Below, piece by piece: positions 1 to 8,839 of a stretch of 64,000 bases of DNA. This DNA comes from Neisseria mucosa (GTDB lineage: Bacteria; Pseudomonadota; Gammaproteobacteria; Burkholderiales; Neisseriaceae), in assembly GCA_003028315.1 (NCBI GenBank), contig CP028150.1, positions 62,001 to 126,000 on the forward strand. Reading direction: 5' to 3'. The notes under the pieces were generated by a model. It saw only the letters and a program-made list of their open reading frames with translations. It did not search any database and was not told the DNA's origin. The translations under genes and the position numbers were made by a program. Position 1 is the stretch's first letter. Each line of letters opens with the position of its first letter.

Positions 1-1146
1 ATCCCGTTTATCCTGCTGCTTTTGGCTTTATACACGATTTCGGGCGGAATTTTGGTTTGGGGTAAGCTCAATGGTACGCCTGCGCTGAATACCGGGCTGC
101 TGGCGGCGGGGACGGTGATGGCTTCCTTTATGGGGACGACCGGTGCGGCAATGCTGATGATTCGTCCGCTGCTTAAGGCAAACCATTACCGCAAGAATAA
201 GGTGCATGTCGTTATATTCTTTATTTTTTTGGTGGCAAATATCGGCGGCGGCCTGACGCCGTTGGGCGATCCTCCGCTGTTTTTAGGCTTCTTGAAGGGC
301 GTGGATTTCATGTGGACGGTGAAACACATGTTGATGCCCGTATTGATCAGTACGGTGGTGCTGTTGCTGGTGTTTTATATTATCGACAGCCGTTATTACG
401 CGCGTGAAGCCAATGTGGAACAGATTCGTCAGGAAGAGGAGGTCGATGAAGATTTGCGCATTGCCGGCAAATGGAATTTCCTGCTGCTGGCGGGCGTGGT
501 TGGTGCGGTTTTGCTGTCCGGCTTGTGGAAGCCCGATCATCCGGGGTTTGAGATTTTAGGCAGCCACTATGCGTTGCAAAACTTGGTGCGCGATGTGATT
601 TTGCTGGTACTGACCATGGTTTCGCTGCTGATTACGCCCAAACAGGTCAGGGCGGGCAATGAATTCAATTTCGACCCGATTGCCGAAGTGGGCAAACTGT
701 TTTTGGGTATTTTCATTACGATTTCCCCTGTTTTGGCGATTTTGAAGGCAGGCGAGGCGGGTGCGCTGGGCGCGGTGGTGTCGTTGGTGCATGACGCTTC
801 GGGCAATCCGATTAATACGATGTATTTCTGGATGAGCGGTTTGTTGTCCGCATTTTTGGATAATGCGCCGACTTATCTGGTGTTCTTCAATATGGCGGGC
901 GGTGATGCTCAGGTGCTGATGACGGGGCATCTGTTCCATTCGCTGTTGGCAGTATCCATGGGTTCGGTGTTTATGGGCGCGCTCACTTATATCGGCAATG
1001 CGCCGAACTTTATGGTTAAAGCGATTGCCGAGCAGCGCGGCGTGCCGATGCCGACTTTCTTCGGTTATATGATGTGGTCGGTAGGGGTATTGATTCCGCT
1101 GTTTATACTACACACACTGATCTTCTTCGTTTGGCAGTTGTTCTGA
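1..1146 (+). CDS. Na+/H+ antiporter-type membrane transporter, 5' end missing
   Basis: The frame is open from the first base of the window, so the N-terminus lies outside; about 381 residues remain and end at a TGA. The product is very hydrophobic, with many membrane segments. It carries the loop GGLTPLGDPPL and a late DNAPTYLVFF stretch, both typical of the ion-transporter superfamily that holds the NhaD/CitMHS-type sodium:proton antiporters. Substrate is inferred from family resemblance only. It precedes the Na+-pumping Nqr operon, which fits a role in sodium handling, but a DUS hairpin and a long gap separate the two, so they are probably separate transcription units. Confidence 0.75.
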   Translation: MPFILLLLALYTISGGILVWGKLNGTPALNTGLLAAGTVMASFMGTTGAAMLMIRPLLKANHYRKNKVHVVIFFIFLVANIGGGLTPLGDPPLFLGFLKGVDFMWTVKHMLMPVLISTVVLLLVFYIIDSRYYAREANVEQIRQEEEVDEDLRIAGKWNFLLLAGVVGAVLLSGLWKPDHPGFEILGSHYALQNLVRDVILLVLTMVSLLITPKQVRAGNEFNFDPIAEVGKLFLGIFITISPVLAILKAGEAGALGAVVSLVHDASGNPINTMYFWMSGLLSAFLDNAPTYLVFFNMAGGDAQVLMTGHLFHSLLAVSMGSVFMGALTYIGNAPNFMVKAIAEQRGVPMPTFFGYMMWSVGVLIPLFILHTLIFFVWQLF

Positions 1147-1159
1147 TTCCTAAACTTCA

Positions 1160-1212
1160 AAAGGTCGTCTGAAAACCTGATTCTTATTGATTCGGTTTTC
1201 AGACGACCTTTT
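1160..1212 (+). terminator. DUS inverted-pair terminator after the antiporter gene
   Basis: AAAGGTCGTCTGAAAAC and its reverse complement flank a short AT-rich loop and are followed by T residues. It is a pair of DNA uptake sequences arranged as a hairpin, the usual neisserial intrinsic terminator. Confidence 0.85.
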
Positions 1213-1497
1213 GCATTCTGCCAGGGATTAATTTGGGGCATCAATATCTTGTAATTTTATTGGAGGGCTGCTTTGCGTGGGATTCGGGGCAGGAAGCTGG
1301 AAAAAATCTGCGTAAATCTGACATAAGGCGGGCTGTTCCTGCTAAAATCAAACGTTTTACAGTTTTCATTTAATTGTTGTTTTCCGTAAGTAAGGCTTTA
1401 CTTTCAGACGACCTTCCCCATGCTTTGCCATTTCAAACGTCGTCTGAAAAGTTGGAACATTTTATTCTGTTTAACTCATCACAAGTAATGCAAATCT
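1213..1497. other. Intergenic region upstream of nqrA
   Basis: No gene is visible. It holds two further single DUS copies in opposite orientations (about 1402-1415 and 1437-1450), which could pair as a weaker hairpin. The nqr promoter must lie here or in the last 60 bases, but I see no convincing -35/-10 pair. Confidence 0.5.
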
Positions 1498-2841
1498 ATG
1501 ATTAAAATCAAAAAAGGCCTAGACCTGCCCATCGCGGGCAGACCGGAGCAAGCCGTTTACGACGGTCCGGCCATTACCGAAGTCGCGTTGCTTGGCGAAG
1601 AATATGTCGGTATGCGCCCCTCGATGAAAGTCAAGGAAGGCGATGCCGTCAAAAAAGGCCAAGTGCTGTTTGAAGACAAGAAAAATCCGGGCGTGGTGTT
1701 TACTGCGCCGGCTTCCGGCAAAATCGCTGCGATTCACCGCGGCGAAAAGCGCGTGCTTCAGTCGGTCGTGATTGCCGTTGAGGGCGATGACGAAATCGAG
1801 TTCGAACGCTACGCGCCCGATGCGTTGGCAAACTTAAGCGGCGAAGAAGTGCGCCGCAATCTGATTCAATCCGGTTTGTGGACTGCGCTGCGTACCCGTC
1901 CGTTCAGCAAAATCCCCGCCGTTGATGCCGAGCCGTTCGCCATTTTCGTCAATGCGATGGACACCAATCCACTGGCGGCAGACCCTGTGGTCGTGATCAA
2001 AGAAGCCGCCGAGGATTTCAGACGAGGTTTGCTGGTGTTGAGCCGACTGACCGAACGCAAAATCCATGTTTGTAAAGCAGCCGGTGCGGACGTGCCGTCT
2101 GAAAACGCCGCCAACATTGAAACACACGAATTCGGCGGCCCTCATCCTGCGGGTTTGAGCGGCACGCACATTCATTTCATCGAGCCTGTCGGCGCGAATA
2201 AAACCGTGTGGACCATCAATTATCAAGATGTAATTGCGATCGGACGTTTGTTCGTAACAGGTCGTCTGAATCCCGAGCGCGTAGTTGCTTTGGGCGGCCC
2301 GCAAGTCAATAAACCGCGCCTCTTGCGTACCGTTTTGGGTGCGAAGGTGTCGCAAATTACCGCCGGCGAATTGGTTGATGCGGACAACCGCGTGATTTCC
2401 GGTTCGGTATTGAACGGCGCGATTGCACAAGGCGCGCATGATTATTTGGGACGCTACCACAATCAGATTTCCGTTATCGAAGAAGGCCGCAGTAAAGAGC
2501 TGTTCGGTTGGGTTGCGCCGCAGCCGGACAAATACTCGATTACGCGTACGACCCTCGGTCATTTCCTGAAAAACAAACTCTTCAAGTTCACGACAGCCGT
2601 CAACGGCGGCGACCGCGCCATGGTGCCGATCGGTACTTACGAGCGCGTGATGCCGCTGGACATCCTGCCTACCTTGCTTTTGCGCGATTTAATCGTCGGC
2701 GATACCGACAGCGCGCAGGCTTTGGGTTGCTTGGAATTGGACGAAGAAGACCTCGCTTTGTGCAGTTTCGTTTGCCCGGGCAAATACGAATACGGCCCGC
2801 TGTTGCGCAAGGTGCTGGAAACCATTGAGAAGGAAGGCTGA
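1498..2841 (+). CDS. nqrA: Na+-translocating NADH:ubiquinone oxidoreductase subunit A
   Basis: 447 residues, the normal NqrA length, opening MIKIKKGLDLPIAG as in other NqrA proteins. NqrA is the peripheral cytoplasmic subunit of the Na+-pumping NADH dehydrogenase and contributes to ubiquinone binding. It is the first gene of a complete six-gene operon, nqrABCDEF, with the next gene starting 2 bases after its stop. The family assignment is secure from length, sequence and operon order. The complex oxidises NADH, reduces ubiquinone and exports Na+. In Neisseria this enzyme is a major entry point for electrons into the respiratory chain. Confidence 0.97.
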   Translation: MIKIKKGLDLPIAGRPEQAVYDGPAITEVALLGEEYVGMRPSMKVKEGDAVKKGQVLFEDKKNPGVVFTAPASGKIAAIHRGEKRVLQSVVIAVEGDDEIEFERYAPDALANLSGEEVRRNLIQSGLWTALRTRPFSKIPAVDAEPFAIFVNAMDTNPLAADPVVVIKEAAEDFRRGLLVLSRLTERKIHVCKAAGADVPSENAANIETHEFGGPHPAGLSGTHIHFIEPVGANKTVWTINYQDVIAIGRLFVTGRLNPERVVALGGPQVNKPRLLRTVLGAKVSQITAGELVDADNRVISGSVLNGAIAQGAHDYLGRYHNQISVIEEGRSKELFGWVAPQPDKYSITRTTLGHFLKNKLFKFTTAVNGGDRAMVPIGTYERVMPLDILPTLLLRDLIVGDTDSAQALGCLELDEEDLALCSFVCPGKYEYGPLLRKVLETIEKEG

Positions 2842-2843
2842 TT

Positions 2844-4076
2844 ATGGGCTTGAAACATTTTCTGGAAAAAATCGAACCGCACTTCCTGCCGGGCGGCAAA
2901 CATGAAAAATGGTATGCCCTCTATGAAGCTGCGGCGACGATTTTCTACACATCCGGCGCGGTAACGCGCAAAGCGGCACACGTCCGCGACGCGCTCGACT
3001 CCAAACGCATGATGATTTTGGTGTGGCTGGCTTTGTTCCCCGCCATGTTCTACGGTATGTACAACGTCGGCGCTCAGGCATTCGGTGCGTTAACGCCCGA
3101 TTTGCTGCAACAAAGCATCGCCAACGACTGGCATTACGCCTTTGCCAACGCTTTGGGCATCAATATGTCGTCTGAAGCGGGCGTGTTGGGCAAAATGCTG
3201 TTCGGTGCGATTTACTTCCTGCCGATTTACGCAACCGTATTTATCGTCGGCGGTTTCTGGGAAGTTTTGTTTGCCACCGTACGCAAACACGAAATCAACG
3301 AAGGTTTCTTCGTGACTTCGATTCTGTTTGCCTTAATCGTTCCGCCTACGCTGCCGCTGTGGCAGGCTGCCTTAGGTATTACCTTCGGCGTGGTGGTTGC
3401 GAAAGAGGTATTCGGCGGTACGGGTAAAAACTTTATGAACCCTGCACTGGCAGGTCGTGCCTTCTTGTTCTTCGCTTATCCCGCCAATATTACCGGCGAC
3501 ACCGTTTGGACGGCGGTTGACGGCTATTCCGGCGCAACCGCGTTGGCTCAGTGGGCGGCACACGGTTCAGACGGCCTGAAAAATGCCGTTACCGGTAAAT
3601 CCATCACTTGGATGGATGCGTTTATCGGCAACCTGCCCGGTTCTATCGGCGAAGTATCCACTTTGGCGCTTTTAATCGGCGGCGCGTTTATCGTGTTTGC
3701 CCGCATCGCTTCTTGGCGCATTATTGCCGGCGTGATGATCGGTATGATTGCGATGTCTTCGCTGTTTAATGTTATCGGTTCGGACACCAATCCGATGTTC
3801 AGCATGCCTTGGTACTGGCATCTGGTCGTCGGCGGCTTCGCCATCGGTATGCTGTTTATGGCGACCGACCCTGTTTCCGCTTCCTTTACCAATGTCGGCA
3901 AATGGTGGTACGGCGCGCTAATCGGTGTGATGTGCGTGTTAATCCGCGTGGTCAATCCGGCTTACCCTGAAGGCATGATGTTGGCGATTTTGTTTGCCAA
4001 CCTGTTTGCCCCGATTTTCGACTATTTCGTCGCACAAGCGAACATCAAACGCAGAAAGGCGCGCAGCAATGGCTAA
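2844..4076 (+). CDS. nqrB: Na+-translocating NADH:ubiquinone oxidoreductase subunit B
   Basis: 410-residue integral membrane subunit with many hydrophobic helices. The covalent FMN attachment motif DGYSGAT is intact, with the acceptor threonine at about residue 232, matching the flavinylated Thr236 of the Vibrio protein. NqrB carries FMN and riboflavin and forms a core part of the Na+ pathway with NqrD and NqrE. The gene starts 2 bases after nqrA and overlaps nqrC by 8 bases, so the operon is translationally coupled. No apbE (the flavin transferase needed to load FMN) lies in this operon; it must be elsewhere in the genome. Confidence 0.97.
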   Translation: MGLKHFLEKIEPHFLPGGKHEKWYALYEAAATIFYTSGAVTRKAAHVRDALDSKRMMILVWLALFPAMFYGMYNVGAQAFGALTPDLLQQSIANDWHYAFANALGINMSSEAGVLGKMLFGAIYFLPIYATVFIVGGFWEVLFATVRKHEINEGFFVTSILFALIVPPTLPLWQAALGITFGVVVAKEVFGGTGKNFMNPALAGRAFLFFAYPANITGDTVWTAVDGYSGATALAQWAAHGSDGLKNAVTGKSITWMDAFIGNLPGSIGEVSTLALLIGGAFIVFARIASWRIIAGVMIGMIAMSSLFNVIGSDTNPMFSMPWYWHLVVGGFAIGMLFMATDPVSASFTNVGKWWYGALIGVMCVLIRVVNPAYPEGMMLAILFANLFAPIFDYFVAQANIKRRKARSNG

Positions 4077-4845
4077 GAAATTCGATAAAGACAGCTTCAG
4101 CGGCACGCTGATTGTGGTGTTGGCAGTCAGCCTGATTTGCTCGGTCATCGTGGCGGGCGCGGTTGTCGGCTTGAAACCAGTTCAGGAAAAACAAAAGGTT
4201 CAGGATAAACAAAGCTATATCCTGAGCGTTGCCGGTTTGCTCGATAAAAATACCGACATCAGTAAAACCTTTGCCGACCGCATCGAACAGCGCGTGGTCG
4301 ATTTGGCGACCGGCGAATATGTGAAAGACGCACCGAAAGACTTTAGCGCGCGCGTTGCCGCCAAAGACCCCGCGCAAAGCATCCAAATCAAACCTGAAGA
4401 CGATTTGGCAGGCATCAAGAGCCGCGCCAAATACACCGAAGTTTATTTGGTAAAAGGCGATGACGGCAAAGTCAGCCAAATCATCCTGCCTATGCATGGA
4501 AACGGTTTGTGGTCAGTGATGTACGGTTTTGTCGCCATCCAACCCGACGGCAATACCATCAACGGTATTACCTACTACGACCAAGGCGAGACTCCGGGCT
4601 TGGGCGGCGAAATCGGCAATCCGTTGTGGCAACAAAAATTCGTCGGCAAAAAACTCTTTGACGAACAAGGCAAACTCGCCCTGCATGTTTCCAAAGGCGG
4701 AAGCTCGGACAAAGAGTATGGCGTAGATGCCCTTTCTGGCGCATCGCTGACTTCCAAAGGCGTACAAGGCTCGTTTGCCTACTGGTTCGGCGAAAACGGC
4801 TATATACCCTACCTGAACAAATTGAAATCAGCAGGAGCACAATAA
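4069..4845 (+). CDS. nqrC: Na+-translocating NADH:ubiquinone oxidoreductase subunit C
   Basis: 258 residues from the ATG at 4069 (MAKKFDKDSF). The frame stays open upstream inside nqrB, but this start gives the usual NqrC length and the usual short cytoplasmic N-terminus before a single membrane helix. The rest is the periplasmic flavin domain. The FMN attachment motif reads VDALSGASLTS: the acceptor position (about residue 226) is serine (codon TCG), where well-studied NqrC proteins have threonine. ApbE-type flavin transferases are described as accepting threonine or serine, so the site may still work. The gene overlaps nqrB by 8 bases and nqrD by 1 base. Confidence 0.96.
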   Translation: MAKKFDKDSFSGTLIVVLAVSLICSVIVAGAVVGLKPVQEKQKVQDKQSYILSVAGLLDKNTDISKTFADRIEQRVVDLATGEYVKDAPKDFSARVAAKDPAQSIQIKPEDDLAGIKSRAKYTEVYLVKGDDGKVSQIILPMHGNGLWSVMYGFVAIQPDGNTINGITYYDQGETPGLGGEIGNPLWQQKFVGKKLFDEQGKLALHVSKGGSSDKEYGVDALSGASLTSKGVQGSFAYWFGENGYIPYLNKLKSAGAQ

Positions 4846-5471
4846 TGGCTGATATGAAACGCTTGAAACATTTGATGTTTTCACCCTTTATCGACAACAA
4901 CCCGATTGCCTTGCAGGTTTTGGGTATTTGTTCGGCGCTGGCGGTTACCACCAAACTTCAGACGGCCATCGTGATGGGTATTTCTGTCAGTTTGGTAACC
5001 GGTTTTTCCAGCTTCTTCATCTCGCTGGTGCGCAACTACATCCCCAACAGCATCCGCATTATTGTGCAGATGGCGATTGTCGCGTCGCTGGTTACGCTGG
5101 TTGACCAATTGTTGCAGGCCTATGCCTACGAATTGTCCAAACAGCTCTCCGTATTCGTCGGCCTGATTATTACCAACTGTATCGTGATGGGTCGTGCCGA
5201 AGCCTTCGCCATGAAAGAGCCGCCGCTGGAAAGCCTGGTGGACGGTATCGGTAACGGCGCAGGTTACGGCATGATGTTGATTATCATCGCAACCATCCGC
5301 GAGCTTATCGGTTCTGGCAAACTCTTGGGCTACACCGTTTTCCAAACCGTGCAGGACGGCGGCTGGTATCAAACCAACGGCCTCTTCCTGCTGGCACCGA
5401 GCGCGTTCTTCATCATCGGCTTTTTAATTTGGGGTTTGCGTACATGGAAACCCGAACAGGCGGAGGAATAA
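4845..5471 (+). CDS. nqrD: Na+-translocating NADH:ubiquinone oxidoreductase subunit D
   Basis: 208 residues, six predicted membrane helices, homologous to NqrE in inverted topology. Cys29 and Cys112 are at the positions of the conserved cysteines that, with two from NqrE, hold an intramembrane iron-sulfur centre in the Vibrio complex. The start codon overlaps the nqrC stop (TAATG). Part of nqrABCDEF; role is electron transfer across the membrane coupled to Na+ movement. Confidence 0.97.
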   Translation: MADMKRLKHLMFSPFIDNNPIALQVLGICSALAVTTKLQTAIVMGISVSLVTGFSSFFISLVRNYIPNSIRIIVQMAIVASLVTLVDQLLQAYAYELSKQLSVFVGLIITNCIVMGRAEAFAMKEPPLESLVDGIGNGAGYGMMLIIIATIRELIGSGKLLGYTVFQTVQDGGWYQTNGLFLLAPSAFFIIGFLIWGLRTWKPEQAEE

Positions 5472-5474
5472 GAC

Positions 5475-6068
5475 ATGGAACATTATTTAAGCCTTTTTGT
5501 GAAATCCGTCTTCATTGAAAACATGGCGCTGTCCTTCTTCTTGGGCATGTGTACTTTTCTGGCGGTATCGAAAAAAGTATCCACCGCATTCGGCTTGGGC
5601 GTTGCCGTTACCTTCGTACTCGGCCTGTCCGTCCCTGCCAACCAGCTCGTTTACTCGCTGCTCAAAGACGGCGCGATTGTAAAAGGCGTGGATTTGACTT
5701 TCCTGAAATTCATCACCTTCATCGGCGTGATTGCGGCTTTGGTGCAGATTTTGGAAATGTTCTTGGACAAATTCGTTCCCGCCCTCTATAACGCGCTGGG
5801 CATCTACCTGCCGCTGATTACCGTAAACTGCGCGATTTTTGGTGCTGTTTCGTTTATGGCGCAACGCGAATACAACTTCGGCGAATCCGTCGTGTACGGC
5901 TTCGGCGCGGGTTTAGGCTGGATGTTGGCGATTGTCGCTTTGGCGGGCATTACCGAAAAAATGAAATATTCGGATGCCCCCAAAGGCCTCAAAGGACTGG
6001 GCATCACCTTCATCTCCGCCGGCCTGATGGCGATGGCGTTTATGTCGTTCTCCGGCATCCAGTTATAA
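5475..6068 (+). CDS. nqrE: Na+-translocating NADH:ubiquinone oxidoreductase subunit E
   Basis: 197-residue membrane protein, six helices, paralogous to NqrD. Cys26 and Cys119 are the likely partners of the NqrD cysteines in the membrane iron-sulfur site. It lies 3 bases after nqrD and 13 bases before nqrF, in the standard order. Very similar in length and sequence to NqrE of other proteobacteria. Confidence 0.97.
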   Translation: MEHYLSLFVKSVFIENMALSFFLGMCTFLAVSKKVSTAFGLGVAVTFVLGLSVPANQLVYSLLKDGAIVKGVDLTFLKFITFIGVIAALVQILEMFLDKFVPALYNALGIYLPLITVNCAIFGAVSFMAQREYNFGESVVYGFGAGLGWMLAIVALAGITEKMKYSDAPKGLKGLGITFISAGLMAMAFMSFSGIQL

Positions 6069-6081
6069 GAAAGGATTCGGC

Positions 6082-7299
6082 ATGGAAATTATTTTAGGTA
6101 TCGTGATGTTCACCGTCATCGTCTTGGCTTTGGCACTGATGATTCTGTTTGCCAAATCCAAGTTGGTGAGCGAAGGCGACATCACCATTAAAGTCAATGA
6201 TGAAAAAGAGCTGACTATGCCCGCCGGCGGCAAACTGTTGGGCGCGCTTGCCAGCCAAGGCATCTTTGTCCCCTCCGCCTGCGGCGGCGGCGGTTCGTGC
6301 GGACAATGCCGCGTTGTCGTGAAAAGCGGCGGCGGCGACATTCTGCCGACCGAGTTATCCCACATTAGCAAACGCGAAGCACGCGAAGGCTGTCGACTGT
6401 CTTGTCAGGTCAACGTCAAAACCGACATGGACATCGAAGTGCCGGAAGAAGTGTTCGGCGTGAAAAAATGGGAATGCACCGTCATCTCCAACGACAACAA
6501 AGCCACGTTCATTAAAGAACTCAAGCTTGCCATTCCCGAAGGCGAAGAAGTCCCCTTCCGTGCCGGTGGCTACATCCAAATCGAAGCCCCGCCGCACACC
6601 GTTGCCTACAAAGACTTCGACATTCCTAAGGAATATCACGAAGACTGGGACAAATACAATCTGTGGCAATACGTTTCCAAAGTGGACGAGCCGATTTTGC
6701 GCGCCTACTCCATGGCTTCATATCCAGAAGAAAAAGGCATCATCATGCTGAACGTGCGTATCGCCACGCCGCCTCCGCGCGTACCCGATGCGCCTCCGGG
6801 ACAAATGTCGTCTTACATCTGGTCGCTCAAACCCGGCGACAAAGTAACCATCTCCGGCCCGTTCGGCGAATTCTTCGCCAAAGACACCGATGCGGAAATG
6901 GTATTTATCGGCGGCGGTGCAGGTATGGCACCGATGCGCTCCCACATTTTCGACCAGCTGAAACGTTTGAACTCCAAACGTAAGATTACCTTCTGGTATG
7001 GTGCCCGTTCTAAACGTGAAATGTTCTATGTTGAAGACTTCGACCAACTCGCGGCAGAGTACCCGAACTTCACATGGCACGTTGCCCTGTCCGACCCATT
7101 GCCTGAAGACAACTGGGACGGTTACACAGGCTTCATCCACAACGTGGTTTACGAAAACCACCTGAAAAACCATGAAGCACCGGAAGACTGCGAATTCTAC
7201 ATGTGCGGCCCGCCGATCATGAACCAGTCCGTCATCAAAATGCTTAAAGACTTGGGCGTGGAAGATGAAAACATCCTCTTGGATGACTTCGGCGGTTAA
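6082..7299 (+). CDS. nqrF: Na+-translocating NADH:ubiquinone oxidoreductase subunit F (NADH-oxidising)
   Basis: 405 residues. Layout: one N-terminal membrane helix (about 5-25), a ferredoxin-like [2Fe-2S] domain with cysteines at about 67, 73, 76 and 108 (SACGGGGSCGQC...SCQ), then an FAD domain (motif RAYSMASYP) and an NADH domain (GGGAGMAPMRSH, and CGPPIMNQS near the end). This subunit takes the hydride from NADH and passes electrons through FAD and the 2Fe-2S centre to the rest of the complex. It is the last gene of the operon and is followed by a conventional hairpin-T tract and then a DUS hairpin. Confidence 0.97.
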   Translation: MEIILGIVMFTVIVLALALMILFAKSKLVSEGDITIKVNDEKELTMPAGGKLLGALASQGIFVPSACGGGGSCGQCRVVVKSGGGDILPTELSHISKREAREGCRLSCQVNVKTDMDIEVPEEVFGVKKWECTVISNDNKATFIKELKLAIPEGEEVPFRAGGYIQIEAPPHTVAYKDFDIPKEYHEDWDKYNLWQYVSKVDEPILRAYSMASYPEEKGIIMLNVRIATPPPRVPDAPPGQMSSYIWSLKPGDKVTISGPFGEFFAKDTDAEMVFIGGGAGMAPMRSHIFDQLKRLNSKRKITFWYGARSKREMFYVEDFDQLAAEYPNFTWHVALSDPLPEDNWDGYTGFIHNVVYENHLKNHEAPEDCEFYMCGPPIMNQSVIKMLKDLGVEDENILLDDFGG

Positions 7300-7318
7300 A
7301 ATTTAACCTTAAACGAAG

Positions 7319-7349
7319 AAGGAAGAAACCTCATTTTCTTCCTTTTTTT
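7319..7349 (+). terminator. Intrinsic terminator of the nqr operon
   Basis: A perfect 10-bp stem AAGGAAGAAA / TTTCTTCCTT with a 6-base loop, followed by a run of T, 20 bases after the nqrF stop. Confidence 0.85.
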
Positions 7350-7365
7350 GTTTAGATTAAAGATG

Positions 7366-7420
7366 AAGGTCGTCTGAAAACAGGGAAACGGGTTTCGTTA
7401 AAATTTTCAGACGACCTTTG
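7366..7420. terminator. DUS inverted-pair hairpin between nqrF and coaBC
   Basis: AAGGTCGTCTGAAAA and TTTTCAGACGACCTT flank a 25-base spacer. It lies between convergent genes and can serve as a second terminator for nqrF and as one for coaBC. Confidence 0.75.
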
Positions 7421-7485
7421 GACTTTTCAAAAAAATAGCATTGTTCTTGCTTATTTTGAGAATTATTTTGCTATATTGTTCATGA

Positions 7486-8670
7486 TCAACGATTCAGACG
7501 AGCTGCAAGATGTTGGACAATGTTATCTGCTGCTTGACGTTTATCTGTTTCTGGGAATGAAATCTCATTTTCGTCATCAATAATGGTAATTTGATTAGTC
7601 GTTTTTCCCATTGACTGGGAAATTTGATTTGCAACCAGCATAGGGATATTTTTCCTGATTCTTTTGATTCTGGCATATTCTAGAACGCGTTCGCTTTCAG
7701 CGGCAAACCCGACACAGAAGGGAGGGGTAGGTAAAGAAGCAATGGAAGCGAGAATATCAGGGTTTTCCGTTAATTCGATAATAGGAACTTTACCGGAACC
7801 ATCTTTTTTCATTTTTTGGGAACTGCTATTTTTCACCTTATAGTCAGCAACAGCTGCAACGGAGATAAATACATCTTGGTTGGTAATATGATTGTGAACA
7901 GCACGGAACATTTCTTCAGCACTTACGGCTTGTTCTGTATGAAAAAGCCCGGTTGGAATAGTAGTTTGGAGTTGCCCATAAATCAGAGTTACTTTAGCCC
8001 CTGCAGCCCTGCATGTCCGTGCTAAAGCCGTACCCATCTGTCCGCTAGAGATGTTTGTAATACCGCGTACAGGGTCAATGGCTTCAAACGTTGCTCCGGC
8101 TGTGATTAAAATACGTTTGCCTAATAAGATTTTAGGTGTCCATAAGTCGGAAATTAAATCAGCCAAATCAGCTGCTTCAAGCATTCGACCAAGTCCAATT
8201 TCCCCACAGGCCTGTTCGCCATATGCCGGCTGAAAGACAGTAATACCGTCTGAACGTAGTTGTTCGATATTGCGTAGATTGGCAGGATTGTTCCACATCT
8301 CTACATTCATGGCGGGAGCAACTGCTAAAGGACATTTCCGTGCGGCAACAAGATTAGCCAGGAGGTTATCCGCAATGCCATGGGAAATTTTGGCAATCGT
8401 ATTGGCTGTTGCCGGTGCAATGACCAACGCATCTGCCTCACGTGTTAAATTAATATGAGCCATGCCATTTCCTAAGCTATTTTCATGCGTATCTGTTAGA
8501 ACAGGATTTCCGCTTAAGGCCTGAAAAGTCAGTGGTGAAATAAATTCGGTTGATGCTTTGCTCATTACCACACTGACTGAATGCCCCTGTTTTTTCAACA
8601 AGCGTACCAACTCGCAAGACTTATAAGCGGCAATGCCGCCACTAATACCCAGCAGAATATGTTTACTCAT
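7486..8670 (-). CDS. coaBC: Bifunctional phosphopantothenoylcysteine decarboxylase / phosphopantothenate-cysteine ligase
   Basis: 394 residues, typical for the fused CoaBC (Dfp) protein of coenzyme A synthesis. The N-terminal CoaC half (about 1-190) has the FMN-site GISGGIAAYK, a conserved His in GMAHINLTREAD, the PAMNVEMW motif and the substrate-clamp cysteine in ACGEIGLGRM. The C-terminal CoaB half has ITAGATFEAIDPVRGITNISSG, typical of the CTP-dependent ligase. It joins cysteine to phosphopantothenate and decarboxylates the product to 4'-phosphopantetheine. Single gene on the minus strand, convergent with nqr. An IS element sits about 170 bases upstream of its start. Confidence 0.95.
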   Translation of the reverse strand: MSKHILLGISGGIAAYKSCELVRLLKKQGHSVSVVMSKASTEFISPLTFQALSGNPVLTDTHENSLGNGMAHINLTREADALVIAPATANTIAKISHGIADNLLANLVAARKCPLAVAPAMNVEMWNNPANLRNIEQLRSDGITVFQPAYGEQACGEIGLGRMLEAADLADLISDLWTPKILLGKRILITAGATFEAIDPVRGITNISSGQMGTALARTCRAAGAKVTLIYGQLQTTIPTGLFHTEQAVSAEEMFRAVHNHITNQDVFISVAAVADYKVKNSSSQKMKKDGSGKVPIIELTENPDILASIASLPTPPFCVGFAAESERVLEYARIKRIRKNIPMLVANQISQSMGKTTNQITIIDDENEISFPETDKRQAADNIVQHLAARLNR

Positions 8671-8839
8671 GATTAAAATACGTGTTCAAAATATGTTTAT
8701 ACTAACATGGATAAAGAATAAACAAGCAATTTTGAGGAAGATCCATATATGTCAACGAGGTGATGTAATATTCAGGAGGGTAAATATTTTCTGAATGAGC
8801 AAGATTGGTAAAACATGATGCGAAATTGAATAACATAAG

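Noticed and set aside
1834..2562. 242-codon frame antisense to nqrA
   Set aside because: Shadow frame; nqrA on the other strand is certain.
7300..7485. Search for apbE (flavin transferase) next to nqrF
   Set aside because: Only terminators are found; the next gene is coaBC on the other strand.
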